NCBI GenBank assembly: GCA_009694165.1
Contig: SHVP01000030.1
Span: 1-24,821 of the forward strand
Direction of reading: 5' to 3'
DNA: 24,821 nucleotides
DNA from: Alphaproteobacteria bacterium
GTDB lineage: Bacteria; Pseudomonadota; Alphaproteobacteria; SHVP01
Of this stretch, positions 7,804-17,784 are shown piece by piece. Numbering within the stretch: position 1 is the stretch's first letter; the number at the start of each line of letters is the position of its first letter. The position numbers were made by a program, and so were the translations under genes. The notes under the pieces were generated by a model. It had not been told where the DNA came from. It did not search any database and was given only the letters and a program-made list of their open reading frames with translations.

Positions 7804-7877
7804 CGAGGCGCACCGTCCCGCCTGCCTTTCCCCGGTTCAATGGCTTATGCTTTCGCGTCCTTGCTCAAGGTGTCGGC
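7804..7877 (+). promoter_or_regulatory. hisN-yejA1 spacer
   Basis: These 74 bases are the only non-coding sequence in front of the five-gene yej operon, so an operon promoter would lie here or within hisN. AAGGTG about five bases before the yejA1 ATG is a plausible ribosome site. No clear -35/-10 pair and no T-rich terminator for hisN are visible. Confidence 0.35.
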
Positions 7878-9725
7878 ATGCGTCGGATCGTTGCGGCTCT
7901 TCTCGTCCTCGGACTGGCGCTAGCCGCCGGCGGCGGCACACCCGCGGCGCAGGAAAAGGTGCGTAAGACGCATGCGGTCTCGCTGTTTGGCGGTGAAAAA
8001 TACGGTCCGGATTTCAAGCATTTCGACTACGTCAACCCGGAGGCCCCGAAGGGCGGAGCCGTCCGTCAATTCGCCATCGGCAGCTTCGATTCGCTCAACC
8101 AGTTCATCCTCAAGGGGCGGCCGGGCGCCGCCGCCGGGGTGTTCGAAACCTTGATGACCAGTTCGCTTGACGAGGCGAGCACCGAATACGGACTGATCGC
8201 CGAATCGGTCGAGATTCCCGACGACCTTTCGTGGGTCATCTTCAACCTCCGCCCCGAAGCGCGCTGGCACGACGGCACGGCGCTGACCGCCGACGACGTC
8301 GTCTTCAGCTTCGAGATGCTGAAGAGCAAAGGCCACCCGTTCTATCGCCAATACTACGCCAATGTCGCGCGCAGCGAGAAACTCGGCGACCATCGCGTCC
8401 GCTTTTCCTTCGATGGCAAGCCCAATCGCGAACTGCCGCAAATCATCGGCCAGCTACCAATTTTTTCGAAGGCCTATTACAGCAAGGTGAGTTTCGAGGA
8501 AACAAGCCTCGAGCCGCCGCTCGGCAGCGGCCCCTACCGGATTCGGACGATCGAACCCGGCCGATCGATCATGCTCGAACGGGTCAAGGATTACTGGGGT
8601 AAGGATCTTCCGGTCATGCGCGGTCTCAACAACTTCGACGTCATTCGCATCGACTACTACCGCGATCAGACCGTGGCCCTCGAGGCCTTCAAGGCACACG
8701 AATACGACTTTCGTTCCGAAAATTCGGCGCGGCTGTGGGCGACGGGGTATCAGTTCCCGGCGCTGGAGCGCGGCGTCGTCAAGAAGGGGAACATCCGCAA
8801 CGAAAACCCAACCGGAATGCAGGCGTTCGCCTTCAACATTCGTCGCAAGCAGTTCCAGGATCGCCGCGTGCGCGAAGCCCTCGGCCATGCCTTCGACTTC
8901 GAGTGGTCGAACAAGAACCTGTTCTTCGGCCAATACACCCGCACCACCAGCTACTTTTCCAATTCGGAGCTGGCGGCGGTCGGTCTGCCGACCCCGGGCG
9001 AACTGGAATATCTCCAGCCGTTCATGGCGCAATTGCCGGCTGAGGTGCTCGCCAAGGAGTTCAAGGTGCCGGTCACCGACGGCTCGGGCAACAATCGCGA
9101 GGGCCTGCGGATCGCCGCCAACCTGCTCAAACAGGCGGGCTGGGAGATCAAGAACAAGGTGCTGACCAACAGCAAGACTGGCAAGCCCATGGAGTTTGAG
9201 GTGCTGCTATCGCAGCCCGACTTCGAGCGCATCGTATTGCCGATCGTGCAGAACTGGGAGCGCCTCGGCGTCAAGGTGCGCGTCCGCACCGTCGATACAT
9301 CGCAATATCAGAATCGCGAGGACGAATTCGACTTCGACGTCATCGTCAACACGTTTCCGCAGTCGCTTTCGCCGGGAAACGAGCAACGCGATTTCTGGAG
9401 CTCAGCGGTGGCCGACGTGAAGGGCAGTCGCAACGTCGTCGGTATCAAGAACCCGGTCGTCGATGCCTTGATCGAGCGCGTCATCGAGGCGCCGGACCGA
9501 CCCCATCTTATCAGCGCGACGCGGGCGCTCGACCGCGTGCTCCTATGGGAGCACTACGTCGTTCCCCAGTTCCATGTTCGAGCCTATAGGGTCGCTTACT
9601 GGGACAAATTCGGCCGTCCCAAGGTTGCGCCAAAATATGGGCTGGCGTTCAACAGTTGGTGGGTCGATTCCGCCCTCGATGCTTCGCTCGAGCAACGCAA
9701 ACAGACGCTACGGCCAGGCCGTTAG
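7878..9725 (+). CDS. yejA1: Peptide ABC transporter substrate-binding protein, first copy
   Basis: This 615-residue periplasmic binding protein of the DppA/OppA family 5 (SBP_bac_5) is YejA type. It has a signal peptide (MRRIVAALLVLGLALAAGGGTPAAQ). Family landmarks are FKHFDYVNPEAPKGG (about 48-62), [56 protein letters not shown] and FEWSNKNLFFGQY. It captures oligopeptides, in E. coli also microcin C, and hands them to YejBEF. The ATG at 7878 is chosen because it opens the signal peptide; the frame upstream is hisN shadow. The stop lies one base before the yejA2 ATG. Brucella carries the same yejA1A2BEF layout. Confidence 0.93.
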   Translation: MRRIVAALLVLGLALAAGGGTPAAQEKVRKTHAVSLFGGEKYGPDFKHFDYVNPEAPKGGAVRQFAIGSFDSLNQFILKGRPGAAAGVFETLMTSSLDEASTEYGLIAESVEIPDDLSWVIFNLRPEARWHDGTALTADDVVFSFEMLKSKGHPFYRQYYANVARSEKLGDHRVRFSFDGKPNRELPQIIGQLPIFSKAYYSKVSFEETSLEPPLGSGPYRIRTIEPGRSIMLERVKDYWGKDLPVMRGLNNFDVIRIDYYRDQTVALEAFKAHEYDFRSENSARLWATGYQFPALERGVVKKGNIRNENPTGMQAFAFNIRRKQFQDRRVREALGHAFDFEWSNKNLFFGQYTRTTSYFSNSELAAVGLPTPGELEYLQPFMAQLPAEVLAKEFKVPVTDGSGNNREGLRIAANLLKQAGWEIKNKVLTNSKTGKPMEFEVLLSQPDFERIVLPIVQNWERLGVKVRVRTVDTSQYQNREDEFDFDVIVNTFPQSLSPGNEQRDFWSSAVADVKGSRNVVGIKNPVVDALIERVIEAPDRPHLISATRALDRVLLWEHYVVPQFHVRAYRVAYWDKFGRPKVAPKYGLAFNSWWVDSALDASLEQRKQTLRPGR

Positions 9726-9726
9726 C

Positions 9727-11580
9727 ATGCGATCCCGCAGCGTCTTCGTCGCCGGTTGTCTTACTGGGGCCGGTTGTCTTGCCTGGGCGGGCATGGCCGG
9801 CGCCGAGCCGCGCCACGGTCTTTCGACCCTTGGCGACCTCAAATATCCGGCGACCTTTTCGCATTTCGACTATGTCAATCCGGCCGCACCCAAGGGTGGC
9901 GAAGTGCGCCTAGGCTATGGCGAGGGGTCGTTCGACAATCTCAATCCCTACATCGTTAAGGGCATCCGCCTGCGCGGCATGGGCGAGGTTCTGCTCACCC
10001 TGCCGTTTGAATCGCTGATGGCGGCCTCGCGGGACGAGCCCGACAGCATGTACGGCCTGGTCGCCGAGACGGCCGAGGTCGCGCCGGACCGTTCGGCTGT
10101 CACCTTCACGCTCCGCCCCCAGGCACGCTGGCACGACGGCAGCCCGATCACGGCGGCCGACGTGGTGTTTTCCTACGAGACGCTGCGCGACAAGGGGGCG
10201 CCGCAGTTTCGTGAACAGTATCGGCGCAACTTCGACTCGGTGACCGTCAGCGCACCCAACCAAGTGACGTTCACCTTCAGGAAGGACGCGGTTCTGCGCG
10301 ACCTGCCACCACTCGCGGCCGGCATGCCGATCTTGCCAAAAGCCTATTATGACCAGGTCGAGTTTGACCGCACGACCCTCGAGCCGCCGCTCGGCAGCGG
10401 TCCCTACCGCATCACCGAGGCGACGCCGGGACGCTCGATCACCTTTCAGCGGGTGCCCGACTACTGGGGCCACGACCTGGCGGTCAATCGCGGACGCTGG
10501 AACTTCGGGAAGATCCGGCTCGAGTTCTATCGTGACCGGACCGTTGAATTCGAGGCGTTCAAGTCGGGAGAATTCGACTTCCGCGAGGAGTTCACCTCGA
10601 AGCGCTGGGCGACCGAATATGATTTCCCCGCCATCAAAGACGGTCGCGTCAAACGCGAAACCATTCCCAACGAGGCGCCGGCCTCGCGCCAGTGGTTCAT
10701 TCTCAATCTGCGCCGGGACAAGTTCGCCGATCGGCGGGTGCGCGAGGCGTTCAACCTTGCCTTTGATTTCGAGTGGACCAACAAGAACCTCTTCTATGGT
10801 ATCTACGAGCGCAGCCAGAGCATCTTTCAAAACTCGGTGATGGCCGCCCGCACCCCGCCCGGCGAGGCCGAACTCGACCTGCTCGCTCCCTATCGTGATC
10901 GATTGCCCGCCGCCCTCTTCACGGACGTCTGGCGCGCGCCGGCGACGGACGGCAGCGGCGTCAACCGGACGCAACTGGCCAGGGCACGCGACCTATTGAC
11001 GGCGGCCGGCTGGACAATCCGCAACGGCAAGCTGCGCAATGCCAGGAATGAGGCGTTCGAGATCGAGTACCTGATGGACGAGCCCACCTTCGAGCGCATC
11101 TTTGCCCCGGTTGCCAAGAACCTTGAACGCCTCGGCATCGAGGCGCGCATGCGCCACGTCGATTCCTCGCAATACTTCAACCGCCTGAAATCGTTCGATT
11201 TCGACGTGATCACCTCGGCGTTTGCCACACCGATGACGCCCGGCGTGAGCGAACGCGTGTTCTGGGGGTCGGAGTTTGCTCACAGCGAAGGCAGCTTAAA
11301 CTACGCCGGCGTTAGCGACCCGGTCGTTGACGACCTGCTCACCCGCCTCGCCAACGCGCCCAATCGATCATCGCTCGAAGTGGCCGCCCGCGCGCTCGAC
11401 CGCGTGGTGCTGTGGAACCACTACGTGGTGCCGCAATGGTTCCGCGCCAGCGACCTGCTTGCCTACTGGGATATGTTCAGCCGGCCGGCGGTAAAACCGA
11501 AGTTCGACGACGGTTTTCTCGACACCTGGTGGCTCGACAAGACCAAGGCCGCACGCCTCGAGCGCGACCGTAGGCCCTGA
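9727..11580 (+). CDS. yejA2: Peptide ABC transporter substrate-binding protein, second copy
   Basis: This 617-residue paralogue of the preceding gene shares the same landmarks: [70 protein letters not shown] and [16 protein letters not shown]. The signal peptide is [27 protein letters not shown], with a likely cleavage after AGA. The two copies have diverged well beyond recent duplication, which suggests different peptide ranges. There is no strong ribosome site; the one-base gap to the yejA1 stop suggests translational coupling. The stop is two bases before the yejB TTG. Confidence 0.93.
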   Translation: MRSRSVFVAGCLTGAGCLAWAGMAGAEPRHGLSTLGDLKYPATFSHFDYVNPAAPKGGEVRLGYGEGSFDNLNPYIVKGIRLRGMGEVLLTLPFESLMAASRDEPDSMYGLVAETAEVAPDRSAVTFTLRPQARWHDGSPITAADVVFSYETLRDKGAPQFREQYRRNFDSVTVSAPNQVTFTFRKDAVLRDLPPLAAGMPILPKAYYDQVEFDRTTLEPPLGSGPYRITEATPGRSITFQRVPDYWGHDLAVNRGRWNFGKIRLEFYRDRTVEFEAFKSGEFDFREEFTSKRWATEYDFPAIKDGRVKRETIPNEAPASRQWFILNLRRDKFADRRVREAFNLAFDFEWTNKNLFYGIYERSQSIFQNSVMAARTPPGEAELDLLAPYRDRLPAALFTDVWRAPATDGSGVNRTQLARARDLLTAAGWTIRNGKLRNARNEAFEIEYLMDEPTFERIFAPVAKNLERLGIEARMRHVDSSQYFNRLKSFDFDVITSAFATPMTPGVSERVFWGSEFAHSEGSLNYAGVSDPVVDDLLTRLANAPNRSSLEVAARALDRVVLWNHYVVPQWFRASDLLAYWDMFSRPAVKPKFDDGFLDTWWLDKTKAARLERDRRP

Positions 11581-11582
11581 TC

Positions 11583-12692
11583 TTGTTCGCCTACATCATC
11601 CGGCGCCTGTTGTTCATCCTGCCGACGCTGTTCGGGATCATGGTGATCAACTTCGTCATCGTCCAGGCGGCGCCGGGTGGACCGGTCGAACAGCTCATTG
11701 CCCAGATCACCGGCACGGCGGTCGACGCCACCGCGCGCATCAGCGGCAGCGGCGGCGAAACAGCCCTGGCCCGGGGCCAGGCGCCGGGTGCCGGGCAATC
11801 CGGGGAATCGAAATACCGCGGGGCCCAGGGCCTCGACCCACAATTCATCAAGGAGATCGAGAAGCTCTACGGCTTCGACAAGCCGCCGCTCAAACGTTTT
11901 CTCAAGATGATGGGAAGCTATGTCCGCTTGGACTTCGGCAACAGCTTCTTTCGCGACCGCCCGGTCGTCGATCTGGTATTGGACAAGCTGCCTGTCTCGA
12001 TCACCCTCGGCCTGTGGACGACGCTCATCATCTATCTGGTGTGCATTCCGCTCGGCGTCGCCAAGGCCGTGCGCGACGGCTCGCGCTTCGACGTCTGGAC
12101 CAGCACCGTCATCGTCCTCGCCCAGGCGATTCCCGGCTTCCTGTTCGCCATTCTTCTCATCGTCCTGTTCGCCGGCGGCTCCTACTGGAAGATTTTTCCA
12201 CTGCGCGGCCTCATTTCCGACAATTGGGCGCAGCTCGGCACGGTCGATCAGATTCTCGATTACCTCTGGCACATCACCCTGCCGGTGTTTGCGCTCGTCT
12301 TGGGCGGGTTCGCCTATCTGACGATGCTGACCAAGAACTCGTTCCTCGACCAAATTCGGATGCAGTACGTGACCACGGCGCGGGCCAAGGGCCTGTCCGA
12401 ACGGCGGGTTCTCTATGGACACGTTTTTCGCAACGGGATGCTAATCGTCATCGCCGGGTTCCCCGGCGCGTTCATCGGCATTCTGTTCACCGGCTCCCTG
12501 CTGATCGAGATCATCTTTTCGCTGGACGGGCTTGGTCTCCTCGGATTCGAGTCGACCATCAACCGCGACTACCCGGTGATGTTCGGCACCCTCTTCGTGT
12601 TCACGTTGATCGGGCTGGCGATGCGCATCGTCAGCGACCTCACCTATCATTTCGTCGACCCGCGCATCGACTTCGAGGCGCGCGATGTCTGA
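11583..12692 (+). CDS. yejB: Peptide ABC transporter permease YejB
   Basis: This 369-residue inner-membrane permease of the DppB/OppB family belongs to the Yej peptide importer. It starts [36 protein letters not shown], the standard first transmembrane segment and APGGP motif. A long periplasmic loop (about 40-140) and the EAA-type loop [25 protein letters not shown], which contacts the ATPase, follow. The start is TTG 11583, supported by alignment with YejB N-termini (M-x-AYLIRRLL) and by the two-base distance from the yejA2 stop. It overlaps yejE by eight bases. Confidence 0.94.
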   Translation: MFAYIIRRLLFILPTLFGIMVINFVIVQAAPGGPVEQLIAQITGTAVDATARISGSGGETALARGQAPGAGQSGESKYRGAQGLDPQFIKEIEKLYGFDKPPLKRFLKMMGSYVRLDFGNSFFRDRPVVDLVLDKLPVSITLGLWTTLIIYLVCIPLGVAKAVRDGSRFDVWTSTVIVLAQAIPGFLFAILLIVLFAGGSYWKIFPLRGLISDNWAQLGTVDQILDYLWHITLPVFALVLGGFAYLTMLTKNSFLDQIRMQYVTTARAKGLSERRVLYGHVFRNGMLIVIAGFPGAFIGILFTGSLLIEIIFSLDGLGLLGFESTINRDYPVMFGTLFVFTLIGLAMRIVSDLTYHFVDPRIDFEARDV

Positions 12693-13773
12693 GCGCCGTA
12701 ACCGCCGCGGTTCTGCCGGGCCACGGCCCTACCGCACCCTGTTGGGTTGGCCGATCACGCCGCTGACCGAGCGGCGCCTGCTCAATTTTCGCGCTAACCG
12801 GCGCGGCCTATGGGCGCTACGCATCTTTCTCGTCCTGCTCGGCTTGTCCTTTTTTGCCGAGTTTCTGGTCAACGACCGGCCGCTCCTCGTGTCTTACGAA
12901 GGCAATCTCCTGGTTCCCGTGCTGGCCGACTACCCGGAGACGCGATTCGGCGGCGACTTCGAAACGCCGACCGACTACCGCGACCCCTTCGTGCGCAACC
13001 TGATCGCCGAAAAGGGATGGGCGATCTGGCCGCTGGTGCCGTTTTCCTATCGCACCATCAACTACGATCTGCCGGTGCCCGCCCCGGCGCCACCGTCCGC
13101 CGTCAACTGGCTGGGTACCGACGACCAGGGGCGCGACGTGGTCGCCCGACTGGTTTATGGCTTCCGGATCTCGGTGTTGTTCGGCCTCATCCTGACGGTC
13201 TTGAGTTCGATCATCGGCATCGCCGCGGGGGCGTGGCAGGGCTATTCCGGCGGCCTGGTCGATTTGCTGTTTCAACGCTTCATCGAGATGTGGAACGGCA
13301 TTCCGACGCTGTTCCTGCTCATCATTCTGGCGTCGATCGTGCAGCCGAGTTTCTGGTGGCTGCTCGGCATCATGCTGCTGTTCAGCTGGGACAACCTGGT
13401 CGGATTGGTGCGCGCCGAATTCCTCCGCGCCCGAAACCTCGACTACGTCCGCGCCGCCCGCGCGCTCGGTGTTAGCGACGGGGTGATCATGTTCAAACAC
13501 CTGTTGCCCAATGCCATGGTGTCGACGCTCACCGTGCTGCCCTTCATGCTGGCGGGATCGATCACCGTGCTCACCTCCCTCGATTTCCTCGGCTTCGGGC
13601 TGCCGCCGGGCTCGCCGTCGCTGGGCGAGTTGCTCAACCAGGCGAAGGCGAACCTGCAGGCCCACTGGCTCGGCCTGACCGCGTTCTTCTCGATTGCCGT
13701 CATGCTCACGTTGCTGATCTTCATCGGCGAGGCCGTGCGCGATGCCTTCGATCCCCGCAAGAACTTCGGGTGA
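12685..13773 (+). CDS. yejE: Peptide ABC transporter permease YejE
   Basis: This 362-residue second permease (DppC/OppC family) pairs with YejB. The N-terminus carries the YejE feature [43 protein letters not shown] periplasmic segment with [19 protein letters not shown] and several membrane spans follow. The EAA loop is [25 protein letters not shown], and the protein ends [14 protein letters not shown]. The start ATG 12685 lies inside the yejB end. Its stop overlaps the yejF ATG in TGATG. Confidence 0.95.
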   Translation: MSERRNRRGSAGPRPYRTLLGWPITPLTERRLLNFRANRRGLWALRIFLVLLGLSFFAEFLVNDRPLLVSYEGNLLVPVLADYPETRFGGDFETPTDYRDPFVRNLIAEKGWAIWPLVPFSYRTINYDLPVPAPAPPSAVNWLGTDDQGRDVVARLVYGFRISVLFGLILTVLSSIIGIAAGAWQGYSGGLVDLLFQRFIEMWNGIPTLFLLIILASIVQPSFWWLLGIMLLFSWDNLVGLVRAEFLRARNLDYVRAARALGVSDGVIMFKHLLPNAMVSTLTVLPFMLAGSITVLTSLDFLGFGLPPGSPSLGELLNQAKANLQAHWLGLTAFFSIAVMLTLLIFIGEAVRDAFDPRKNFG

Positions 13774-15401
13774 TGGCGGTGGCGCTGGTCGACGTTCGCG
13801 ATTTGTCGGTGTCCTTCGATGTGAGCGGCCGCGAGGTACAAGCGGTCCGCCATGTCTCGTTCACGATCGCCAAGGGCGAAACCGTCGCGCTGGTGGGCGA
13901 ATCCGGATCGGGCAAGACGGTGACGGCGCTATCCATCCTGCAGCTCCTGCCCTACCCGACCGCGCGCCACCCTTCGGGATCGATCCTGGTCGACGGCCAG
14001 GACATGATCACCGCCGAGCGCAACCTGCTCTACCGTCTGCGCGGCAACCGCATCTCGATGGTATTCCAGGAACCGATGACGTCGCTCAATCCTCTCCACA
14101 CCATTGAGCGGCAGGTGAACGAGGTCCTCATGCTGCACCAGGGGATGAGGCGGCCCCGCGCCCGCGCCCGCACGCTCGACCTGCTGCAGATGGTCGGCCT
14201 GCAGGACGCCGATAAGCGTCTGGGCGCCTACCCGCACGAGTTGTCGGGCGGCCAGCGGCAACGCGTCATGATCGCCATGGCGCTCGCCAACAACCCCGAC
14301 CTGCTGATCGCCGACGAACCGACCACCGCGGTCGACGTCACCATCCAGGCGCAGATCCTCAAGCTCTTGGCCGATCTGCAGAAGCGCCTCGGCATGGCCA
14401 TGCTGCTGATCACCCACGACCTCGGCATCGTGCGCAAGGTGGCCCAGAAGGTCTGCGTGATGAGGGACGGCGAAATCGTCGAGCAGGGCCCGGCGGCGGA
14501 GGTCTTCGCCCGGCCGCAGCACCCCTATACCCGCCTTCTCTTGGCAGCCGAGCCCAAAGGCCGGCCGCCGGCACGGTCCGACCAGGCCGCGGCGATCATC
14601 GAGGGCGAGCACATCGTCGTCCGCTTTCCCATCAAGAAGGGCATCATCAAGCACACGGTCGGCTACATTCGCGCGGTCGAAGACGTGTCGCTGTCGGTGC
14701 GCGAAGGCCACACGGTGGGCGTCGTGGGCGAATCGGGTTCGGGAAAGACCACCCTCGGACTCGCCCTGCTGCGCCTTCTACGCAGTGAAGGCCTCATCCG
14801 CTTCCGCGGGCAGCCCATTCACGGACAGGGATTCCGCGAACTGCGTCCGCTGCGACGGCAGATGCAGATCGTCTTCCAAGACCCGTTTGGTAGTCTTAGC
14901 CCGCGGCTGTCGGTCGGCCAGATCATCGAGGAGGGCCTGCTCGTCCATACCAAACTGCGCAACTATGACGAGCGGCGGGCGATCGTCGGCGGCGCCCTCA
15001 GCGAAGTCGGACTCGATCCCACGACCCAGGACCGCTATCCGCACGAATTTTCCGGCGGCCAACGCCAGCGCATCGCCATCGCCCGCGCCATGGTCCTCAA
15101 ACCACGTTTCGTCGTGCTCGACGAGCCGACTTCGGCCCTCGACATGTCGGTGCAGGCGCAGATCGTCGACCTGCTGCGCGACCTCCAGGCAAAGCACGGG
15201 CTCGCCTATCTCTTCATCAGTCACGACCTCCGCGTCATCCGCGCCATGGCCGACGAGGTGATCGTCATGCGCGACGGCAGGGTGGTCGAGAGCGGCCCGG
15301 CCGATCATGTCTTCGATCGGCCGCAGAGCGACTACACCAAGGCGCTGATGGCGGCCGCCTTCGAACTCGACGTCCGCCACGTCGGCGCCGTTCGCACCTA
15401 G
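13773..15401 (+). CDS. yejF: Peptide ABC transporter ATP-binding protein YejF (two NBDs)
   Basis: This 542-residue double ATPase powers the YejBE channel. The first cassette has Walker A GESGSGKT (about 42-49), signature LSGGQRQRV and Walker [13 protein letters not shown]. The second has [24 protein letters not shown] and [11 protein letters not shown]. Each half ends in the oligopeptide-transporter C-terminal extension ([30 protein letters not shown]). ATG 13773 is preferred because it shares bases with the yejE stop (TGATG); a GTG three bases earlier is possible. Its TAG stop shares a CTAG with the stop of the MarR gene on the opposite strand. Confidence 0.95.
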   Translation: MAVALVDVRDLSVSFDVSGREVQAVRHVSFTIAKGETVALVGESGSGKTVTALSILQLLPYPTARHPSGSILVDGQDMITAERNLLYRLRGNRISMVFQEPMTSLNPLHTIERQVNEVLMLHQGMRRPRARARTLDLLQMVGLQDADKRLGAYPHELSGGQRQRVMIAMALANNPDLLIADEPTTAVDVTIQAQILKLLADLQKRLGMAMLLITHDLGIVRKVAQKVCVMRDGEIVEQGPAAEVFARPQHPYTRLLLAAEPKGRPPARSDQAAAIIEGEHIVVRFPIKKGIIKHTVGYIRAVEDVSLSVREGHTVGVVGESGSGKTTLGLALLRLLRSEGLIRFRGQPIHGQGFRELRPLRRQMQIVFQDPFGSLSPRLSVGQIIEEGLLVHTKLRNYDERRAIVGGALSEVGLDPTTQDRYPHEFSGGQRQRIAIARAMVLKPRFVVLDEPTSALDMSVQAQIVDLLRDLQAKHGLAYLFISHDLRVIRAMADEVIVMRDGRVVESGPADHVFDRPQSDYTKALMAAAFELDVRHVGAVRT

Positions 15402-15727
15402 GTCGCTCGCCGCAGCAGGTCGGCAAAGCCGTCGAGGAACACCGAACCCTTGACCGTGCGTTGCACCAGGACGCTCCTCCGGTCGCGCTCGTCGGGCAGA
15501 CGGCGCACGAATTCAAGTTTCTCGAGGGCATCGATGGCGCGCGTGATCGCCGGCTTAGAGACGGCGAGATCGGCTGCCAATGCCCGCACCGTATGGGGCG
15601 GCGGATTGAGATAGACGGTCAAAAGGACCGCCCATTGGCGCGACGACAAGTCCGGCCCCTTGGCGCGCACGGTTTGCACCGTGACCTGCTGCCAGCGTGC
15701 CAGCGCCTGTTGATCCGTCGAATCCAC
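15398..15727 (-). CDS. MarR-family transcriptional regulator
   Basis: This 109-residue protein is short for MarR (usually about 140) but holds the whole winged helix-turn-helix. It has DLSSRQWAVLLTVYLNPPPHTVRALAADLAVSKPAITRAIDALEKLEFVRR with the recognition helix SKPAITRAIDALEKLE, then the wing DERDRRSVLVQRTVKG containing the conserved D-x-R-D-(R)-R. The dimerising N- and C-terminal helices are brief. The start is GTG 15727; the in-sequence ATG eight bases upstream is in another frame. It is 43 bases downstream of the cyclotransferase-like gene and converges on yejF. Its target is unknown. Confidence 0.85.
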   Translation of the reverse strand: MDSTDQQALARWQQVTVQTVRAKGPDLSSRQWAVLLTVYLNPPPHTVRALAADLAVSKPAITRAIDALEKLEFVRRLPDERDRRSVLVQRTVKGSVFLDGFADLLRRAT

Positions 15728-15770
15728 CTGCCCATGGTAGTTCGTTCCGCCGCCGTATCAACCGCCCGCT

Positions 15771-16217
15771 TCAGTCGTGGGCGTGCACGGCGGGCAGCCG
15801 ATAGTTGGGTTTGCCGCGGAGGTACTCGGCATAGTCGCCCGATGCCACCAACGGCCTACCGGCGACAGACAATCGGTAGACATAGACCCAAGCGTTGATG
15901 CGGCCATGGTGTCGGGCAGTGACGCCGTGCGTGACGCGCGCGTAGGCTTCGGGCCACGCCTTGGTACCGCCATGAATGCCCTCATATTCATCTAGCAGAT
16001 CGAGCGTGCGTTTGGGGGTGTGCAGACGGTAGATCTCGCCCTGTACTTTTTCGACCAAGCGGTCGGACAGGACGGCGCCCGGGTAATTTCCGAGATCGTA
16101 GAGCCGGCCCTGCAGGAGGGCGTCATCAAAGAAAGTCGCCTGCTCGGCGAACAGCGCATGGGCCGGCGCGCCGACCGTGCGGCGCAGGGTCCCGTAGACG
16201 AAGAGGAGATCGTTCAT
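15771..16217 (-). CDS. Gamma-glutamylcyclotransferase-like protein (AIG2/GGACT fold)
   Basis: This 148-residue protein has the family opening FVYGTLRR (about 6-13), the substrate-loop segment GRLYDLGNYPGAVLSD, and LLDEYEGI, where the Glu is the expected general acid/base. Family members cyclise gamma-glutamyl groups of dipeptides or amines to 5-oxoproline. ATG 16217 is chosen because AAAGGCGGAG sits just before it; an in-frame GTG at 16238 would add seven residues. It lies between a leucyl-aminopeptidase-type gene (55 bases upstream) and the MarR gene on the same strand. The exact substrate is not shown by the sequence. Confidence 0.87.
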   Translation of the reverse strand: MNDLLFVYGTLRRTVGAPAHALFAEQATFFDDALLQGRLYDLGNYPGAVLSDRLVEKVQGEIYRLHTPKRTLDLLDEYEGIHGGTKAWPEAYARVTHGVTARHHGRINAWVYVYRLSVAGRPLVASGDYAEYLRGKPNYRLPAVHAHD

Positions 16218-16272
16218 CTCCGCCTTTCGTCGCCACACCAGCGCGCCACCACACCCGTCGGTATGGCCGCCA

Positions 16273-17655
16273 TCATGCGCCGTAACGGTCGGACAGCATG
16301 GCGAACAGCGCCCGCATCGTCATGGCCTCGCCCCCAAAGGGCCGACCGGGCCGGTCGGAATCGTTCCAGGCGAACAAGTCGAGATGTGCCCACGACCGCG
16401 TGCCGGTGACGAACTCCTTGAGAAACAGCGCTGCGGTGATAGCGCCGCCGAAGGGGCTATCACCCGAATTAGACATGTCGGCGATCTTGCTGTCGATGAG
16501 GCGACGATAGGGCGCCCACAGCGGCAGGCGCCACAGGTAATCGTTCTGTGACTCGCCGTGGCGGACCAATTCCTCGGCCAGCACGTCGTCGGTCGTAAAC
16601 AGGGCCGTCAACTCCGTTCCGACGGCGATGCGGGCCGCCCCGGTCAGGGTCGCGAAATCGATCAGCAATTCGGGCGCCTCTTCGTCGGCGAGCGCCAGGG
16701 CATCGCACAGAATGACGCGACCCTCGGCGTCGGTATTGCCGATTTCGACCGTGATGCCCTTGCGCGTTTTGATGACGTCCCCCGGCCGGTAGGCGTTGCC
16801 GGCGATGGCGTTCTCGACCGCGGGAATGAGGAGGCGGAGCCGCACCGGCAACCGCGCCGCCATGATCAATTGGGCGAGACCCAGCGCCGTCGCCGCGCCG
16901 CCCATGTCCTTTTTCATCCAGCGCATGCCGGCCGCCGGCTTGATGTCGAGGCCGCCCGAATCGAAACAAACGCCCTTGCCCACCAGGGTTACCTTGGGCG
17001 CGTCGGCCTTGCCCCAGCGCAGGTCGATCAGGCGCGGTTCGCGCGTGGCGGCGCGACCGACGGCGTGAATGGCGGGAAAGTTCCGACGCAGCAGCTCATC
17101 GCCGATAATCACCGAGAAGGTGGCCTGGTGCGATTTAGCGACCGAGCGGGCGGCCGCGGCCAATGCGTCGGGACCCATGTCCTCGGTCGGCGTGTTGATC
17201 AAGTCGCGCACCAGGGCATGGGCCGCGACCATGCTGGTCACCAGAGTGCGATCGGCCGAGGGGGGCCAAACGAGGGTGGCGGCGCTAGCATTGCCATTGC
17301 CGTTGCGCTTGTAGCGATTGAAGCGATAGGCGCCGAGACCCCAGCCAAGGGCCGCGGCCGTGGCCTCGGCCCGTCGAAGCGGGCGGGCGATGGCAAAGGT
17401 TCCGGCTGCCAGGGCACGAGGAAGTTCGGCCAGGGCATAGGTTCCGATGCGGTCTGGAACGATGACCACGACTCCGGCCCCCTTGCGACCCACCGGCGGC
17501 AAGCGGGCGAACTTGCCGAGGAGCGGCTTGAATCCGGTTTGATCAAGCCAGGCGCGGACCGCCTGCGGCTGGCCGGCCTTCCACGCCGGAAATTTGCCGA
17601 TCCGGACCGGCCAGAGCGCCAACGCGCCCCGCTCGCTCGTGGTGAATGGTGTCAC
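16273..17655 (-). CDS. M17 leucyl aminopeptidase family protein
   Basis: This 460-residue cytosolic metallo-aminopeptidase removes N-terminal residues from peptides; some M17 members also act as Cys-Gly dipeptidases. The catalytic C-terminal domain has all expected residues: K227 and D232 in VGKGVCFDSGG, K239, D250 in MKKDMGG, and D309, E311 and R313 in the signature NTDAEGR (307-313). The N-terminal domain (about 1-150) is variable, as usual, and includes a low-complexity RNGNGNAS stretch. The start is GTG 17655. It is divergent from a glutathione S-transferase gene and heads a likely pepA-GGCT-marR transcript. M17 is certain; the 'pepA' or 'pepB' label is not. Confidence 0.93.
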   Translation of the reverse strand: MTPFTTSERGALALWPVRIGKFPAWKAGQPQAVRAWLDQTGFKPLLGKFARLPPVGRKGAGVVVIVPDRIGTYALAELPRALAAGTFAIARPLRRAEATAAALGWGLGAYRFNRYKRNGNGNASAATLVWPPSADRTLVTSMVAAHALVRDLINTPTEDMGPDALAAAARSVAKSHQATFSVIIGDELLRRNFPAIHAVGRAATREPRLIDLRWGKADAPKVTLVGKGVCFDSGGLDIKPAAGMRWMKKDMGGAATALGLAQLIMAARLPVRLRLLIPAVENAIAGNAYRPGDVIKTRKGITVEIGNTDAEGRVILCDALALADEEAPELLIDFATLTGAARIAVGTELTALFTTDDVLAEELVRHGESQNDYLWRLPLWAPYRRLIDSKIADMSNSGDSPFGGAITAALFLKEFVTGTRSWAHLDLFAWNDSDRPGRPFGGEAMTMRALFAMLSDRYGA

Positions 17656-17709
17656 GCCTCGTCCCTGCTTCGGTTTCGGTGGACAAGAGTATCGCGAACG
17701 CCGCCGTTC

Positions 17710-17751
17710 GAGTAGCCGCTGGTTGACCGTTCCGCCGCGGTCGACTACTCA
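17710..17751. promoter_or_regulatory. Inverted repeat overlapping a possible gst promoter
   Basis: In the 129-base divergent region, GAGTAG (17710-17715) pairs with CTACTC (17745-17750), and inside it GTTGACCG faces CGGTCGAC with one mismatch. TTGACC (17723-17728) is a good -35, but the TACTCA at 17-base spacing (17746-17751) is a poor -10. The layout would suit an operator over a promoter, perhaps for the nearby MarR protein; that link is inferred. Confidence 0.4.
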
Positions 17752-17784
17752 ACGCCTCACCGGCTGCGGCAGGGGAGGAAGACC

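Noticed and set aside
11463..12422. 319-residue minus-strand frame across the yejA2/yejB junction
   Set aside because: Mirror frame of two well-supported genes; no domain, Asp/Glu/Gln-rich composition typical of antisense reading in GC-rich DNA.
16558..17715. 385-residue plus-strand frame antisense to the M17 aminopeptidase
   Set aside because: Shadow of a gene with all catalytic residues; no family sequence.
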